DNA from: Chalara sp. BL73
Lineage: Eukaryota > Ascomycota > Leotiomycetes > Helotiales
NCBI GenBank assembly: GCA_918026815.1
Contig: CAKJVC010000058.1
Span: 124,001 to 188,000 of the forward strand
Direction: 5' to 3'
DNA length: 64,000 nt
The notes under the pieces are model-generated. The model saw only the letters and a list, made by a program, of their open reading frames with translations, was not told where the DNA came from and ran no database searches. Below, in pieces: positions 10,065-22,535 of the stretch. The first letter of the stretch is position 1, and each line of letters starts with the position of its first letter. The position numbers and the translations under genes are program-made.

Positions 10065-11320
10065 TTAATCATAATATTTTGTCTTTCTTCCCTTGATAAC
10101 CTCTTGATCGCCACTCTCCCTATACTTCTGCCCGCCCACATTCCCCCTAACCCTCGCCTTTACCCACTCCCCCGCCGTAACGATTTCTCCATTGTCCGGT
10201 TCGAGCCCCAGCCTCTCGAGTACAGGGCTCTCGACTGGAACGAGCGGCAGATCATCTTCTGGCCTGACAAAATACAACACGCCGATGCGGTCCAGATGCT
10301 CCTGATCAGGCGGTGGCGCGACAACACGATGGATGCTGCTCTTCAAGAGCCCGTTCGTGAGGAAAGACAGCGAGTCCGCAACGTTCACCGTGATGCTCCC
10401 CGGATATGGCTTCACCCACTTCCACGTATCTTGCGGCGTGCGCACTTGCAGCGCCGCCACAGGCTGCCTGAATAACAATGTCAGGGAGCCGAAATCGGTA
10501 TGGCCTTTCACCCACACGCCCCCTATCTCCTTATTCTCCTCTGGCGAGCGATGATGGTATTTCATATACCGGAGATGGCAATCTGACTTTTCGGTGTATC
10601 GGTGGCGCTCGATGAAGTAGCGCTCTGGGAGCTCGAGGATAATGGCGAAGAGGACGAGCAGCTTGTTTACCACTTCATCGTTGATGCGTCTTCCGAATTT
10701 GGAGATCTCGGGCCAGTTCTCTCGGATGAGCTGGGGGTGTGGACGGTTAAACTCGGGGATGAACTTGGGGATGTTGTAGATTTCGGTGTTCTACATGTTA
10801 TTGGCGCTTGACTTGTACGCGTTCAAGGGAGAGATTCTCACGCACATCAAACTTTCCGGGGACGATCTCCCGGAGCCCTAAGGGCTTGTAGCCATTGTAG
10901 CCACCGTTCTCGAGGTCCGCTCGGTACTTCAACTTCTCTTCTGTGGGAAGTTGGAAGAACTCCTTGCCAATGGCGAATTGGTGGTCTACTTCTTGTTGAC
11001 TAAAGCCAAAGTTCACAATGTAGAAGAAGCCTAAAAGGTATCAGGGATGAAAATTCATTGAATCCTCGGAAGTTTAGCCTTACCGATTTCCCGAATGGCG
11101 TTGAAAAGCTGGTTCGCAAGCTCTTCTTTGCCCCCAGGTACATCGAAATTGGAAAGGTCAAGGGTTGCGAGATCCGCCCAGTCAACTGTTTGCTTGTGTT
11201 TCAATAATCTTCTTTTCTCCGACAAGGCAATGACTTACGCTCATGTTGAGTCTCTGCAACTTGCTCGTAGTGGAGTTTTCTAGGGGCATCTGTTTGAGCA
11301 TTAAGAAGTTGAGTAGCCAT
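10065..11320 (-). CDS. 2-oxoglutarate/Fe(II)-dependent oxygenase (isopenicillin N synthase-like)
   Basis: Four exons (11320-11239, 11185-11084, 11030-10846, 10790-10065) encode 364 residues. An N-terminal DIOX_N-type segment (LDWADLATLDLSNFDVPGG, then IGFFYIVNFG) precedes the 2OG-Fe(II) double-stranded beta-helix. The iron ligands are visible as HTD in VKGHTDFGSLTLL and the distal His in SSIHRVVAPP. The usual RxS co-substrate motif appears as RIG (DRIGVLYFVRPE), so Ser is replaced by Gly. Such enzymes hydroxylate, desaturate or ring-close small molecules; the substrate cannot be read from the sequence. The exon 3-4 join needs a GTGCGT donor and restores KFDNTEIYNIPKF, which fits the family well. 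A Dal5-type transporter gene is divergent 1.2 kb away. A single iron-GATA-like site lies 90 bases upstream. Confidence 0.85.
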
Positions 11321-12551
11321 GCTTGACAAGTAGAAGCAGATGTTCACTGAAGAATTGTTTGTAGACTAAATACAATTTTGTGATGCGATTGACAACGTCT
11401 TGGATTTTTATCAGATGGTACAGATCAAGTTCACGTAGTCCTGAATTAAGCAATGAGGCGCATTTGGTGGCTTTAAACCCGGAGTCTGGGGCACTATTTC
11501 CAGCAAGGAAACAAGCAATCTGTGCATGGAGAAAGCCAATTAGTACATAGTCAACCGTCATCTTGAAATCATAGCTTGTCTTCAACGCTGTCAGCCACCC
11601 ATCATCCATCTGCTTGAGACTCATCTGCCACTAAAAGATGCCAAAGTTGGTAGCACGCCATCTACGAAAATATGGCGTGAACTTCCCCATCTTTGTAGAA
11701 GACACCGACGAATAACAACGCGGAAGTCATGCAACTCAGGGGTTAAGCGAAGAGTATCCAACCTTTTGCAAGCTCCTCTACGGACCGCATGCCGCAGGGT
11801 TAAAAGCTTACGCTAGTGTTTGTTTATCCCCCATTCTCGAATAACAGGCAACCTGGCATGCATATATTTTGCATCATCTTGTCCCAGCGTTGTGCAGATC
11901 AAAGCTGTGGGAAGCTGCAAAATTCCTAGTATGCTTTCGCTTTATAAATGATGATAAGAACATCGCCTTCACGGTATTGCTATACCCAGGTTGCCGGCAA
12001 AAAGGCTTGCTAAGTTCTCGTAGCCCCTGAGGGTAAAAGGATTCCTTGGAGGTAGCTTTATGGCATCCATGTAGGGTTTTCACTTCGCCTTTCAGCAAAG
12101 CCAGAACCCCTGTGATTCAGATTCCCCATTCTTGAATGGCCTCATAGCTTCTATAATGACGAATATTGAACAATACTCCCGCTCCGCTCCGGGCATCCCT
12201 CCGAGAAACTGTTTATGGTTGCAAGCTTGAGACCGTATTGGTTGATATGCCAAGGTATTCTAACGAAATACGTAGGATAAGATCTATATGTCTTATATCT
12301 GCTGATAACTGGCCGGGTATTGTTCTCAAAGCGACGGGTTACGCGGATCTCTAGCTCGAAGGAGCAAAATATGAAAGTAGTGCAGCAAGATTATTTTTCA
12401 TTTATTTTCTGTACCCACATACTCCTCAGCATATTTATCTAGTTGTCCATGTTCTAATTCAGCTCTCTCAGGATCAATTGACTTGACCTTGAGCACGGAT
12501 AAGAGAACGAAGGCAGCCTCGGAGTTCTTTGCTCAAAACTCATGCTTCGAG
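11321..12551. other. Divergent intergenic region between oxygenase and MFS transporter
   Basis: 1.2 kb without a credible gene; frames of up to 107 codons look random. TTATCAGAT at 11408-11416 is the reverse complement of ATCTGATAA, an exact match to the ATCWGATAA iron-GATA consensus. A single copy may be chance. Confidence 0.45.
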
Positions 12552-14401
12552 ATGGCATCGAACGAGAACCAAACCACGCCATTGGCTGTTCGAGAAGGGA
12601 CACTTCGTTATGCCAAAAGAGGCCAAATTCTTTCGGATGCTGAGTTGACAGGTATTAGCGGGTTTGAGGCGGAACGCATGAGAGCACGAACGCTCCTGAC
12701 AAGCGAGCAAGAGAAGAAATTGCTCCGTCGAATTGATTGGCATATCATGCCTCTATGCGCTCTTATGTTTTTGATGAAAAACTTGGATGCTAACAACGTA
12801 TGTGCGAACTGGGCAAATTGGCAGCTGAGGGATACGCTGACAAGTCAACAGGTTTCCAATATTCGTATCATGAACAGAGGAACCAACGAGAACATCCTGA
12901 GGCAATTAAATATGAGTGCAGATGCCTATAACCTCGTCAATACTGTTTACTATGTGGGCGAACCATTGGTATCTTACTAATGAAGTACTAATATCTGCAT
13001 CAGATTCCATACATTATAGCGGAAGCACCATCGAATCTTTGTCTCAAGCGCTTCTTACCATCGAAATGGCTTTCACGTATAATGATCTCCTGGGGGATCG
13101 TCACCTGCTGCCATGCAGCTGTAACAACGGCCGGTGGCCTTTACACTGCTCGATTCTTCCTTGGATTGATGGAGGCAGGCATGTTCCCAGGCGTCATTCT
13201 ACAGCTTTGCTATTGGTATAGACCCGATGAAATGGCTCGCAGACTTCTCTACTTCTACATGCTGGGTAATTTTAGTACAGTAATCAGTGGTGTTTTAGCT
13301 TTTGCATTCGATAACGCCTCGGGAAGTGGAGGGCTGTCCGGATGGCAATGGTAAGGTGGCAGCCGCGACCAGATTGAAAAGTTCCTGATTTTGATTCTAG
13401 GATGTTCATTGTGGAGGGTATCGTCACTATCGTTATAGGAATTGGAATCGTATTCTTGCTTCCTGATTGTAAGGCCTCGTTCAATTTACCAAAAACCAGG
13501 TCTAACTAATTTGGCTCCAGTTCCTCCTCAAGCAAAGTGGCTCAACGAGGATGAGAAAGCTTTTATCCAAGCGCGACTGCCCAGCAACGCTCCCCAATCT
13601 AAGGAAGTAAATTTCAAGTGGAGTGAAATCGGGAACATCATGAAGGACCCCAAAACTTGGCTCTTCACTTTATGTTGGGCATTCTTCACGGTCGGGATTA
13701 CTGGCCTGCAGTTCTACCTTCCGACCGTCATCGCAGACTTGGGATTTACCACTGTTGCCAAAAGCCAGCTTCTTAATATTCCAACAGCCATCTTGACTAT
13801 CGCTTTCATCGGCATCTTCGGAATATGGGCGGATACAGCAAGACTCCCAAGACCTCTATACCCTCTATCGTTCATGGTTGTGATCTTTGCCTGCTACTCT
13901 GTACTGTACACATATCCAAACACGGGTGGTGTATATGCGGCCTCGATTCTTGCCACTTCTCTCGCCTCCTCATGGTATCCAATGATGTGGCCCTGGCGTG
14001 TACAGACGACATCAAAAGCCACTGGATCGGCTTTTGCAATTGGTTTTGTCAACTCTTATGGTCAAATCGGCGGAGCTGTCGGACCACAAATCTTCAGATC
14101 TAAGTATGCCCCCAAATACTCTACATCCTTCGCAGTTGCCATGGCAATGCTAGGGTGTGCCATTATTACAAATCTTGTCACCTGGTGGGTCACCAAAGAT
14201 GTTGAGCAAGAGACAAGAAAGCTCAAGAGAGCTATGTTGGCGGCAAGGAAACGTGGTGAGGTTGTTTTGGATGATGTTAATTTTGATGGTAAGCATGGCA
14301 TCAAGTCGGTCGGGAGAGAAAACGATGTGGAGGATGGTATGGCGAGTGGCTCGGTCAGTGACGAAACCAGTGTGAAAAAGGCAGTTCCCTTCAAGAACTA
14401 A
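12552..14401 (+). CDS. MFS transporter, anion:cation symporter (Dal5/Tna1-like) family
   Basis: Five exons (12552-12797, 12852-12953, 13004-13350, 13401-13468, 13521-14401) encode 547 residues. The first intron keeps the frame open, but removing it restores LDANNVSNIRIMN, the conserved loop after the first helix of ACS-family permeases. Other family marks are EAPSNLCLKRFLPSKWLSRI, the segment TARFFLGLMEAGMFPGVILQ (helices 4-5), and WQWMFIVEG. The C-terminal tail of about 60 residues is hydrophilic. Relatives import allantoate, nicotinate, pantothenate, biotin or other small organic anions with protons across the plasma membrane; the cargo is not readable here. The start at 12552 (MASNENQTT) is preferred over an in-frame ATG at 12483 because homologues have short N-termini. 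Confidence 0.85.
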
Positions 14402-15718
14402 GGTTAAATGACGTCCTATGCTGAGCCCGAAGAGCGTATAATGACCGATTGACCACCAAATCCAGCAATTTTGCTGCAGTACTGGTGAGAATGTTGCAGT
14501 CAAAGTTTCTCTACATCGCAATTAGGAGGTTAGCTCGTGGTTCTGACTATGCATGCACCCTAGTATCTTGCTGATGGTATCCTTCACGTCTGATGTCCTT
14601 TATGCTGGAAGTTTTGCTCTTAGTACTATTCTCGCTTCGTCTCGCTTTAAGCACCTAGTGGCATGTTTAGAGCTATGTCACAACATTGTGGATATGCTCT
14701 CTTAGCAAACTTCATGATTGTAATATTATTTTTAAATGCGGTAGATACAGGAAGGATGGTGCGAACACGTTCTTATATAATGTTAGAATTTCTCACTACC
14801 TCTTCCCAGCATTGTCTTCTAATGCTTCCTAACTGCTTACCTAGGTAAATTTTGTGTACGATCCATGTGGAGCAGGAAGAATGACCTTGCTTCTGTTTCA
14901 TACGGTTGCCACTTGATTGCTGACAGACTATATTCGCCATCCCAAGAGGGCTATTATCTCCACTTAAGGAGCAACACAGCAATGGTCCAAATACAGAAAT
15001 AAGGCACCACATAGGCCGATAAAATGAACCTATGACCGACAAATAGTACCTTGAGGACTCGAAAACTGCAGATAGTTCAGGCTCCCGAGTGCTACCTTCT
15101 CTGCCGCAACAATTATTATAAGGGACCCAATCAATTCAGAATACCATGCCATGCGAAATCATACGAGAGCCTGCATCATCAGATAATCCGTGCCCTTGGA
15201 ACACTTGTTTCCTGTGCGCGGCACCTAAATCATTTCAAACCAGTATGATTTACACTTGCTTTTCGCCATCAGTAAGACTTGATCGGCCATTTAAGCTTTG
15301 CCAGCTCAGCATGTTTAGGAGGAAGAGGCGAGGAAATGTGACAGGTGTGACAGGAGGCAGACTTTCCATCCCTCAACTTGGTCTGTGAGCTGTAAGGGAA
15401 CTTTTGGGCATTGCAAAATACTCAAATGCTGACTGCAGCTCATGATATGTATATATATATATATTTCATGGGGATCAAACTCGGACGGCGGCCGCCCGCA
15501 TCTTATCGGAGCGATAAGGCCAAAGACTCCAGCCAGCATACTGTACAGAGGACAGGAGTGTATTGAGGGTCACTGGTACAGGATAAACAAAGTTGGATAG
15601 TGATAGATGAAACACAAATTGAATCGAAACGTGTGATCGATCATGAAGTGAACAAGACCGAGAGAGGGGGGAATGGATGTTATTAGCCAACTACTAAAAA
15701 CCGAAGTCCCTCTCTCCT

Positions 15719-15754
15719 GTGCTCGTGCTTGTGCTTGTGCTCGTGCTCGTGCCC
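15719..15754 (+). repeat. Hexanucleotide repeat (GTGCTY)6
   Basis: Six tandem hexamers, three GTGCTC, two GTGCTT and a final GTGCCC, lie about 1 kb upstream of the rac1 start codon. Confidence 0.85.
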
Positions 15755-15830
15755 TAGGGAGATCGTGCACTGGTCTAGCTTGCGGCCAAGCATTGGAAAG
15801 ATCCGAAACACCAGTAACTGGACTTCTCCC

Positions 15831-15879
15831 TTTTTTTTTTTCACGCACACACACACACACACCTCTCTCTCTCTCTCTC
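15831..15879 (+). repeat. Compound microsatellite T(11), (CA)n, (CT)n
   Basis: A run of T ends at 15841, followed by an alternating CA tract (about 15846-15862) and a CT tract (about 15863-15879). Confidence 0.9.
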
Positions 15880-15977
15880 CGTAATAACCCCCCCTACTGT
15901 GCTGTACTCCCTCAAAACGCCCAGCCACAACCCACCAACGAGTAGCCGCCAGTTGCATTTGAACCACCCAGCATATA

Positions 15978-16004
15978 CCAACCACCACCACCACCACCAC
16001 CACC
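15978..16004 (+). repeat. Trinucleotide repeat (CCA)n
   Basis: About nine perfect CCA/ACC units. No reading frame across it looks coding. Confidence 0.9.
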
Positions 16005-16193
16005 AGACAGTAACCACAACCGCCAATTTGACGCCCGTTTCCGCTGTTTGCTGACAGATTTCAACGCCGACAAGAATGCTCTGAATCTCTAATATCCCCC
16101 ATAGCACACAACTGCGACTGGCTTGCATTTGTCGCGCTCAACCCTACCCCACCCAATAATCGCGTAGTCCCGTCCACTCACCTCAAATCCCCT

Positions 16194-16213
16194 CCCCCCC
16201 CCCCCCCCCCCCC
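16194..16213 (+). repeat. Homopolymer C(20)
   Basis: An uninterrupted run of 20 C in the rac1 upstream region. Such long C tracts are uncommon, and their length may vary or be misread. Confidence 0.85.
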
Positions 16214-16553
16214 TATCTACCCCTGCAACTTTCATAGCTTCCTCAGAACTTCGGCAACATCACACTGGCGTTACAGATCTGCAACAAGTGCCGCCTATTC
16301 ACTACAGTACGACTGCGAGACCTTGGTGCGCTAATAATTCCAAGTCTTCAGTTGCAATTCCATCTTGTTGACTGTCCCTCTGCCATCGATCTAACTCTGC
16401 GTCTCGGTGTGCTGGAGCTCCACCGCTACAACAAGTTGCACCTCGTAACCAACCACAATTCCGCCACCTCGTTGAATCGCATAATATAAGCAGATACAGA
16501 AGCTCGATCTGCCCTTCCTTCCATCAACCGTGGACACAGAGCCTATTGCCTAG

Positions 16554-16654
16554 GTATGCCTTCCATCATGCTTGGTACCTGGTACCTGTTAGATCCCTAC
16601 TCGCATGCCTTGCTTCTGTTGTGTTAGGATCTATCTTTTAACTTTTTCATGCAG
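16554..16654 (+). other. Probable 5' leader intron of rac1
   Basis: A GTATGC donor follows CCTAG, and a pyrimidine-rich stretch ends in TTCATGCAG, giving a 101-base intron 100 bases before the rac1 ATG. This is inferred from splice signals only. Confidence 0.45.
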
Positions 16655-16753
16655 ATAAAGCCTCTGCAAGCAATCGCACACACCACCTCCTTCATAAGTT
16701 AGACCTCGTCAAATACGACCACCGTACAATAGTAAACCTAATCCGTCAACAAC

Positions 16754-17636
<883 letters not shown>

Positions 17637-18100
17637 ACGACAGCGACACAATTGAGTGGATAAGAATGATAAGGATAGGGATAGAGGCAGCGTTCGGTCG
17701 ATTAGGAGCTTGGAGGAGAGGATGAAGCGGCCATTTCAGTTGATTGTTTAGAGACGGGTAGCACACGCTCTCTCGTGTCTTGCCTTACATGGCCGGTAAA
17801 CTATTTACAGGTCTTTCTTCAGCAGAAACGGCGTTTTCTCTTCCACCGAGCCATCTCCGGCACAGATTTTATGCGAATTCTTAGTTTCATCTGGGAAGTG
17901 TATGGGGTCTGTTCTTTGAAGATATCCTATTTCCTGTAGATAATGCAACGAGCGTTAATGATAGATGACATCAGTCTGCATGCCATGTGTTTTCCTGCAA
18001 GTAAGCAACAATTATGGGGAAGCAGTTTGTTTCATTTCGGGGTCATTTCGACTTTGGTATCAGTAAGTAGATCAGCGGCGCCTCGTTATCAACATTATTT
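17637..18100. other. Convergent 3' intergenic region
   Basis: Between the stops of rac1 and the NOP6-like gene. No open frame with family resemblance and no structured element seen. Confidence 0.5.
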
Positions 18101-19208
18101 TCATGCTCCTGGGATATGGCCCCTCCTACTGGGATGAACAGAGCTCTCAGCAGCCCCAGCCTTGTCGGCGCTCTTCTCCTTCTTGACCTTCTGCTCCTCC
18201 ACTATCCTCCGCTCCCTCTGCTCATTCAGCCTCTGGTTCTTCTCTCCGATCTTCGATTTCCGCTCCTTGCTATTCCCACCGCCGCCGACCCTGCTCCCGT
18301 CAGCCCCGGAATCCCGACTCCCAAACCACCCACCACGCAGACAGGGGAAGAAAGCACAGGGAAAATCTAAACTTACGTGAGCTCGACATTGATCCTCCTC
18401 GCGGGGCTAACCCCGTCGTCAAACATCGAGTGGTGAAAGAGCTTCAGGCACGTCTTCATATGATCGTAGCCCTCGAACTCCAGGAACGCGATGCCCTTCG
18501 ACCGCTTCGGGTCGTTCTTCTCCGTGATATGTCGTACGGACCTCGGCCTCACCTTGGCGAAGTGCTGCGTCACGGAGGCGGTCGTCGCGGTGAAGGGCAG
18601 ATTACCTGTCGCCGCCAAACCCCAAGATCAGCAAAACCACGCGTGCAAAGCATAAGGCTGATATAAAGGAGAAGGGGGGGGGAGGGCATACCAATAAACA
18701 CGATGAACCGCGGTTCTTTTCCGGGGCCCTCGGCGGCTGCTTTGCGCTTCTTCTCGCGGTTCCGGTTATTCTTCCTCGCCTTGGGTTTCTCAGCGTCGAT
18801 GGGCCTATCCTCCCCTTGCTTTCCATGCTCGTCCTGCTCTTCCTCCTCCGGCCGCGCAGGGGGATTCTCCTTCGCAGCCTTTGCCTCAGCGGCCTCCTTC
18901 GCTTTCCTCTCTGCCTTCCGCTCCTTCTTTGATTTCCTCGGTGCCTCGTCCGTCTGCTCTGCAGCATCCTCTACCGCTTCTCCACCACTCGCGCTCTTCT
19001 TCCCCTCCACCCCCTCAGTTCTTATCCTCTTCTCTACATCATCACCCCCCAACATCTCCCTTTTCCTCTTCTTGCTCGGCTTCCCCCCTCCGTCATCGAC
19101 TTGCATGTCCTCGTCGCCAGGTAGATCGGGAACCGCATCTTCCAGCTGCCTCTTCTTATTCTTTCGCTCGGCCCGCGATAGATCCGAGGGTTTCCTAGAG
19201 TTGCCCAT
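18101..19208 (-). CDS. NOP6-like nucleolar RNA-binding protein (single RRM)
   Basis: Three exons (19208-18692, 18605-18377, 18290-18101) encode 311 residues. The first 165 residues are low-complexity, rich in Lys, Glu and Arg, with nuclear and nucleolar targeting-like stretches (KPSKKRKRE, RKNNRNREKKRK). One RRM follows: the RNP2-like strand RFIVFIGNLPF is split by the first intron, and the RNP1-like strand is SKGIAFLEF. A basic C-terminal helix (KERKSKIGEKNQRLNEQRER) closes the protein. This order matches Nop6-type factors of 40S ribosome biogenesis. In yeast Nop6 binds early 90S pre-ribosomes. The RRM identity is firm and the NOP6 orthology likely. Codon use is GC-richer than in neighbouring genes. 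Confidence 0.82.
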
Positions 19209-19943
19209 CGTTCGTCGCTTTTTGTAGTTCTACGCAGGAAATTGGCGTGTGATGCAGGCAGACTTTTCCTGTTCGAGGCGGGATATTCAATGTCCAGAAA
19301 CTTTTTGTCGATAAGCCCGCTTATCTTAGCGCCAATAGGTTGATAAAGGGAAATAAGTAAACACTGCTCTATCCTGTAGCGAGTGAAAGGTCTTCGAATT
19401 TAACATGCGCAATTAGATATTAAACTACTTTTGGTCAACCTCATATCCTGAGAAGGATCAATTTGGGGCTATTCTCCAGTGAATGGGGAGCTGAGCACAG
19501 GGAATGACGGTTGAGCTTCATTATGCTGAATTATAGCGCCTAGATCCATTCTTCCAGCTATGATATTTCAATACATATATTGTCTTAAAGGAACAATTAA
19601 GGGGGTATTAATTTTGCGCCTGCGATGATGTGCACAGCGTGATCTCTCAAGACTAGCGTTTGAGTCTTATTAATTAAAATTATCTTAGGTGCTAAGCCTA
19701 GAATTCTAGGGCACATGAGTAGCCTTCAAAACTTCCAAAACATCCTACAAAAATGAAATACAAAAGTACCAATTACTTCACAGTTGCTCTAAGCCTGGCT
19801 ACCTATTGCACAAAGTCAAGGGTAAGGAAGCAGCACTAAAAAAATGCTCCTTCGAGCCGTGCACGTGACAGGACGTCTCTCTAAAACGGGGCTCGAACAA
19901 TTCGCGCTCCCTTCAGGAAGATACGTGGAACTGGTGTAATCAA
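19209..19943. other. Intergenic, no gene seen
   Basis: AT-rich region between the NOP6-like start and the 3' end of the CFEM gene. No credible frame or structured element. Confidence 0.5.
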
Positions 19944-20916
19944 TCAAAATGCAAGAAACAAGGCTGCGAAAGTAACGACAAGAGGAAGACCTAGGCCCGC
20001 TTCCGTTTCGGGAGGAGATTCACCAGTGAATAGAACCGGACCTGGTTCAGTTCCTGAAATTGCCGAGTATACAGGATATGTTGCTCCTGCAGATATAGCT
20101 GCGGGTTCCGTAATATACGCTGGAGCTGGTTTGCTTGTTGGCAGAAGGTTAGGCGCTGTATCTAGCGCCATCGCACTGAGAATATCCCCTGTTTGAAGAG
20201 GAAAGTATGGCGACGGAGAGGTTGGAGTGTCGACTGGGTGTCCAGCACTCTGTGTTGGGTATACGTCATTGTTGGCGCATTCTGTAGCGAAGCTATTCCC
20301 ATTTATGCTTGCAAGAGCATATGACATCTCTTCAGGGTTTGCTTCATATTCTGGTATCGGATATATATTACCAGACGGACTACCGGACGGACGAATTGAA
20401 AGGTCACTATAATTTAATTAGTGGCGAACCTTTGTATTATATGTCTCAATTAATGAGTGACGATATACCCAGCCAAGTATTCTGCTTCCCGCCGCCTCCG
20501 AAGTGAGTCACGGTTTGGATATGGACGAACTGCCAAAAGGATATCACCACCAAAGCCCGAACATTGAGTTATTGCGTAATGTACTGCGGCGCCAAAGTGC
20601 ATAGTCTCACACTGAGAGTATAAGCATTGAAAGACAGACTATATTGTTTTGTCAGTATAGGGATCTGTGCTCGGGAATTGGTTGCATACATTTTGATATT
20701 GAACTTCATTGCATAAGCAGGCAATATCGTCAAGGCACCTGCTAATGTACTTTGTATTTTCCCAACAAAGAACGGCACATCCTAGCAGCACAATGTAAAT
20801 CAGAGCCCACGTTACATATATCAGAATAAGAATGATTAACCTGGTACAGGATATCCATCTTGTCCAATAGTGCCATGTATCAACCCAAAGATGGCCAAGA
20901 GGGCAACAATCAGCAT
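19944..20916 (-). CDS. CFEM-domain secreted protein, probably GPI-anchored
   Basis: Four exons (20916-20841, 20781-20690, 20638-20469, 20406-19944) encode 266 residues. The signal peptide MLIVALLAIFGLIHGTIG runs straight into a CFEM domain with all eight cysteines in order: PGCAVLC, CLDDIACLC, QCLYSQC and ITQC. The Asp of DDIACLC occupies the position that ligates heme iron in Candida CFEM proteins. A Pro/Ser/Thr-rich stalk of about 150 residues follows, and a hydrophobic end (LGLPLVVTFAALFLAF) after ETEAG fits a GPI signal. CFEM proteins act at the fungal surface in heme or iron uptake, adhesion or host interaction. The domain is firm; GPI anchoring and heme binding are inferred. The short exons hide this gene from simple frame scanning. 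Confidence 0.88.
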
Positions 20917-21582
20917 CTTAATATTCGAGGTGCCGCTTCGAGGCATATGTATAGTTGTGCAAGCGGTGCGGAGAGGAGAGTTTGTAAGTTTTCATCCAAA
21001 TTCGGACACGAAAAGAGCGAGGCTTCTGCTTCGAAAACGAGTGTGATTCGCCCACGAATCATTAATGAGAGTGGTATTGTGGCAATTATGCTCGCTGATG
21101 AAGGTGCATGATGCTCAAGGGAAGAACTGAAAGCCAATACAGTAAGAGCTATGTTTTCAAAGCACTTTCTACATTTGAATTGAGGTGCGACGGTCGAGAA
21201 TAAACATAACCCTTGCCTTCCGAATAGACAAAGCCATAGTGTGAATGGCACTTGCCCAACCCCCCCAAAGCTGAGCCTTTGCAATCCTCAAAAGGTAAAT
21301 AGGCGACATAACTCGAGATTATGAAAGACTTCGAGTGATCGCGGTCTTGAGCTTTAATCTACACCAGTACTCTGCAGAAGCGGTCTGGAAGAATGTTCAC
21401 TCCTTATGCTTAGATGAGCAATTTTGGGGGAACTTAGAATGACCCTAATAGAGCATAGGACTTGCTTTCCCGCCGTGACACCAATCCTGTAGAGTATATC
21501 TCGAGCGGAATCAAAGCAGTCTGTAGAGGCATAATAATTGGCAGCAAGGGAGTTCTTGTTAATTTTGATTCGGTGGTCAGTG
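20917..21582. other. Intergenic, no gene seen
   Basis: Between the CFEM gene start and the 3' end of CMS1. Frames here are short and lack family resemblance. Confidence 0.5.
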
Positions 21583-22535
21583 TTAATAGAATAGCAGCTG
21601 GATTCCTTCGCTGGTAACTTGGTATCTATCTCTGAACTCATTCCTAGTAAGCCAAGCCATTAAGGGTATTTGGGTTTCTTTCATTTCCAGGATGCCTCTC
21701 TTCTTTACGTCAATATGTGATGAATCAATAACAATTCTTTCTAGTCTATCAATGGCAAGTGCACCTGGAACTCCGTTAGCATACCTTTCCTCAATGTTGA
21801 GTTGTATAGAAGATTTGCATACCTTCGTCCATAAGATCTTTGAGCCGCGTTGGAGTACCAACAGCAATCCCGGTTCTAGTAGACTTTAAGAACGAAATGG
21901 AATCTTTAAGCTTGATATGCTTCGCGAACAGCTTTGCAACAGTGGCATCTTTTGTCTGGAACTTCCGAACAACTCTTGCTAAATCTGCTGCTCTGAGTCC
22001 TGCTGCAGTCACAATGATAGTATGAGGGGATCCATTCTTCTTAGAAGCTGACCACAATTTGGTAGAGTTTCCGGCAAACTTCTCCAAAAAGCTAGGTAGG
22101 TTGTCCAGATTCCGTGGTTGATCGAACGTAGTAGTATCTTGAATTGCGCTAGCTGTAAACATAATTAGTTAGTTAGGAAGCCTGCAGCACAATTATGCCT
22201 TATAGCGTACCGGGAAGATATCTTTCTTCTAGTTCAATCGAACTGAGTTCCTTTTCATAGTTTCTAGTCCGTTGGGCAAGGTAGTCTGCCAGAAGCTGGC
22301 TATTCATAGTCGAAAACGCCTTATTCATGCCACCTTCCACGTCTAAATCATCATCATCAAATGCAGATTTCGACTTTTTGTTTTTCCCCTTCTTCGCGGA
22401 CTTTTTAGCATCTTCGGCCTCTGCTCCACGCTTCCTCTTTTTCGAAGACTTTACTGTATCTGCAGACTTTGTTGGTTCAGGCGTAGGACTCAATTGTTCG
22501 AGCATCGGCTCCTGGAATTCGTCGGTATCTGACAT
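21583..22535 (-). CDS. cms1: CMS1-like ribosome biogenesis protein
   Basis: Three exons (22535-22211, 22152-21823, 21764-21583) encode 278 residues. The N-terminus is acidic, then strongly basic (SKKRKRGAEAEDAKKSAKKG), as for nucleolar proteins. The conserved body has LADYLAQRTRNYEKELSSIE, then IIVTAAGLRAADLARVVRKF, TGIAVGTPTRLKDLMDEGAL and ERIVIDSSHIDVKKRGILEM. These resemble a degenerate DEAD-helicase fold (GTP..R motif) without the Walker ATP-binding signature, which is the hallmark of Cms1/CMSS1. Yeast Cms1 is part of the 90S pre-ribosome. The start is the first ATG giving MSDTDEFQEP; an upstream frame extension lacks conservation signs. It shares a 323-base promoter with CENP-T. Confidence 0.86.

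Larger units (their letters stand above)
14402..16753. other. Long gene-free region upstream of rac1, rich in simple repeats
   Basis: No credible protein gene in 2.35 kb. The last 1.1 kb is dense in microsatellites, listed separately. Open frames over the repeats translate to low-complexity His/Val or Cys/Ala runs and are not genes. The segment nearest rac1 is CT-rich and looks like a long 5' leader, with a probable leader intron at 16554-16654. Confidence 0.5.

Noticed and set aside
12798..12851. Reading through the in-frame 54-base insert in the Dal5-type transporter
   Set aside because: It has a GTATGT donor and CAACAG acceptor, and its removal restores the conserved loop, so it is an intron.
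15570..16128. Several open frames over the microsatellites upstream of rac1
   Set aside because: They translate simple repeats (poly-His/Val, Cys-Ala-Arg runs) and have no conserved features.
18703..19227. 174-codon plus-strand frame opposite the NOP6-like gene
   Set aside because: Antisense shadow of a Lys/Glu-rich coding region; its Ser/Phe-rich product is an artefact of that composition.
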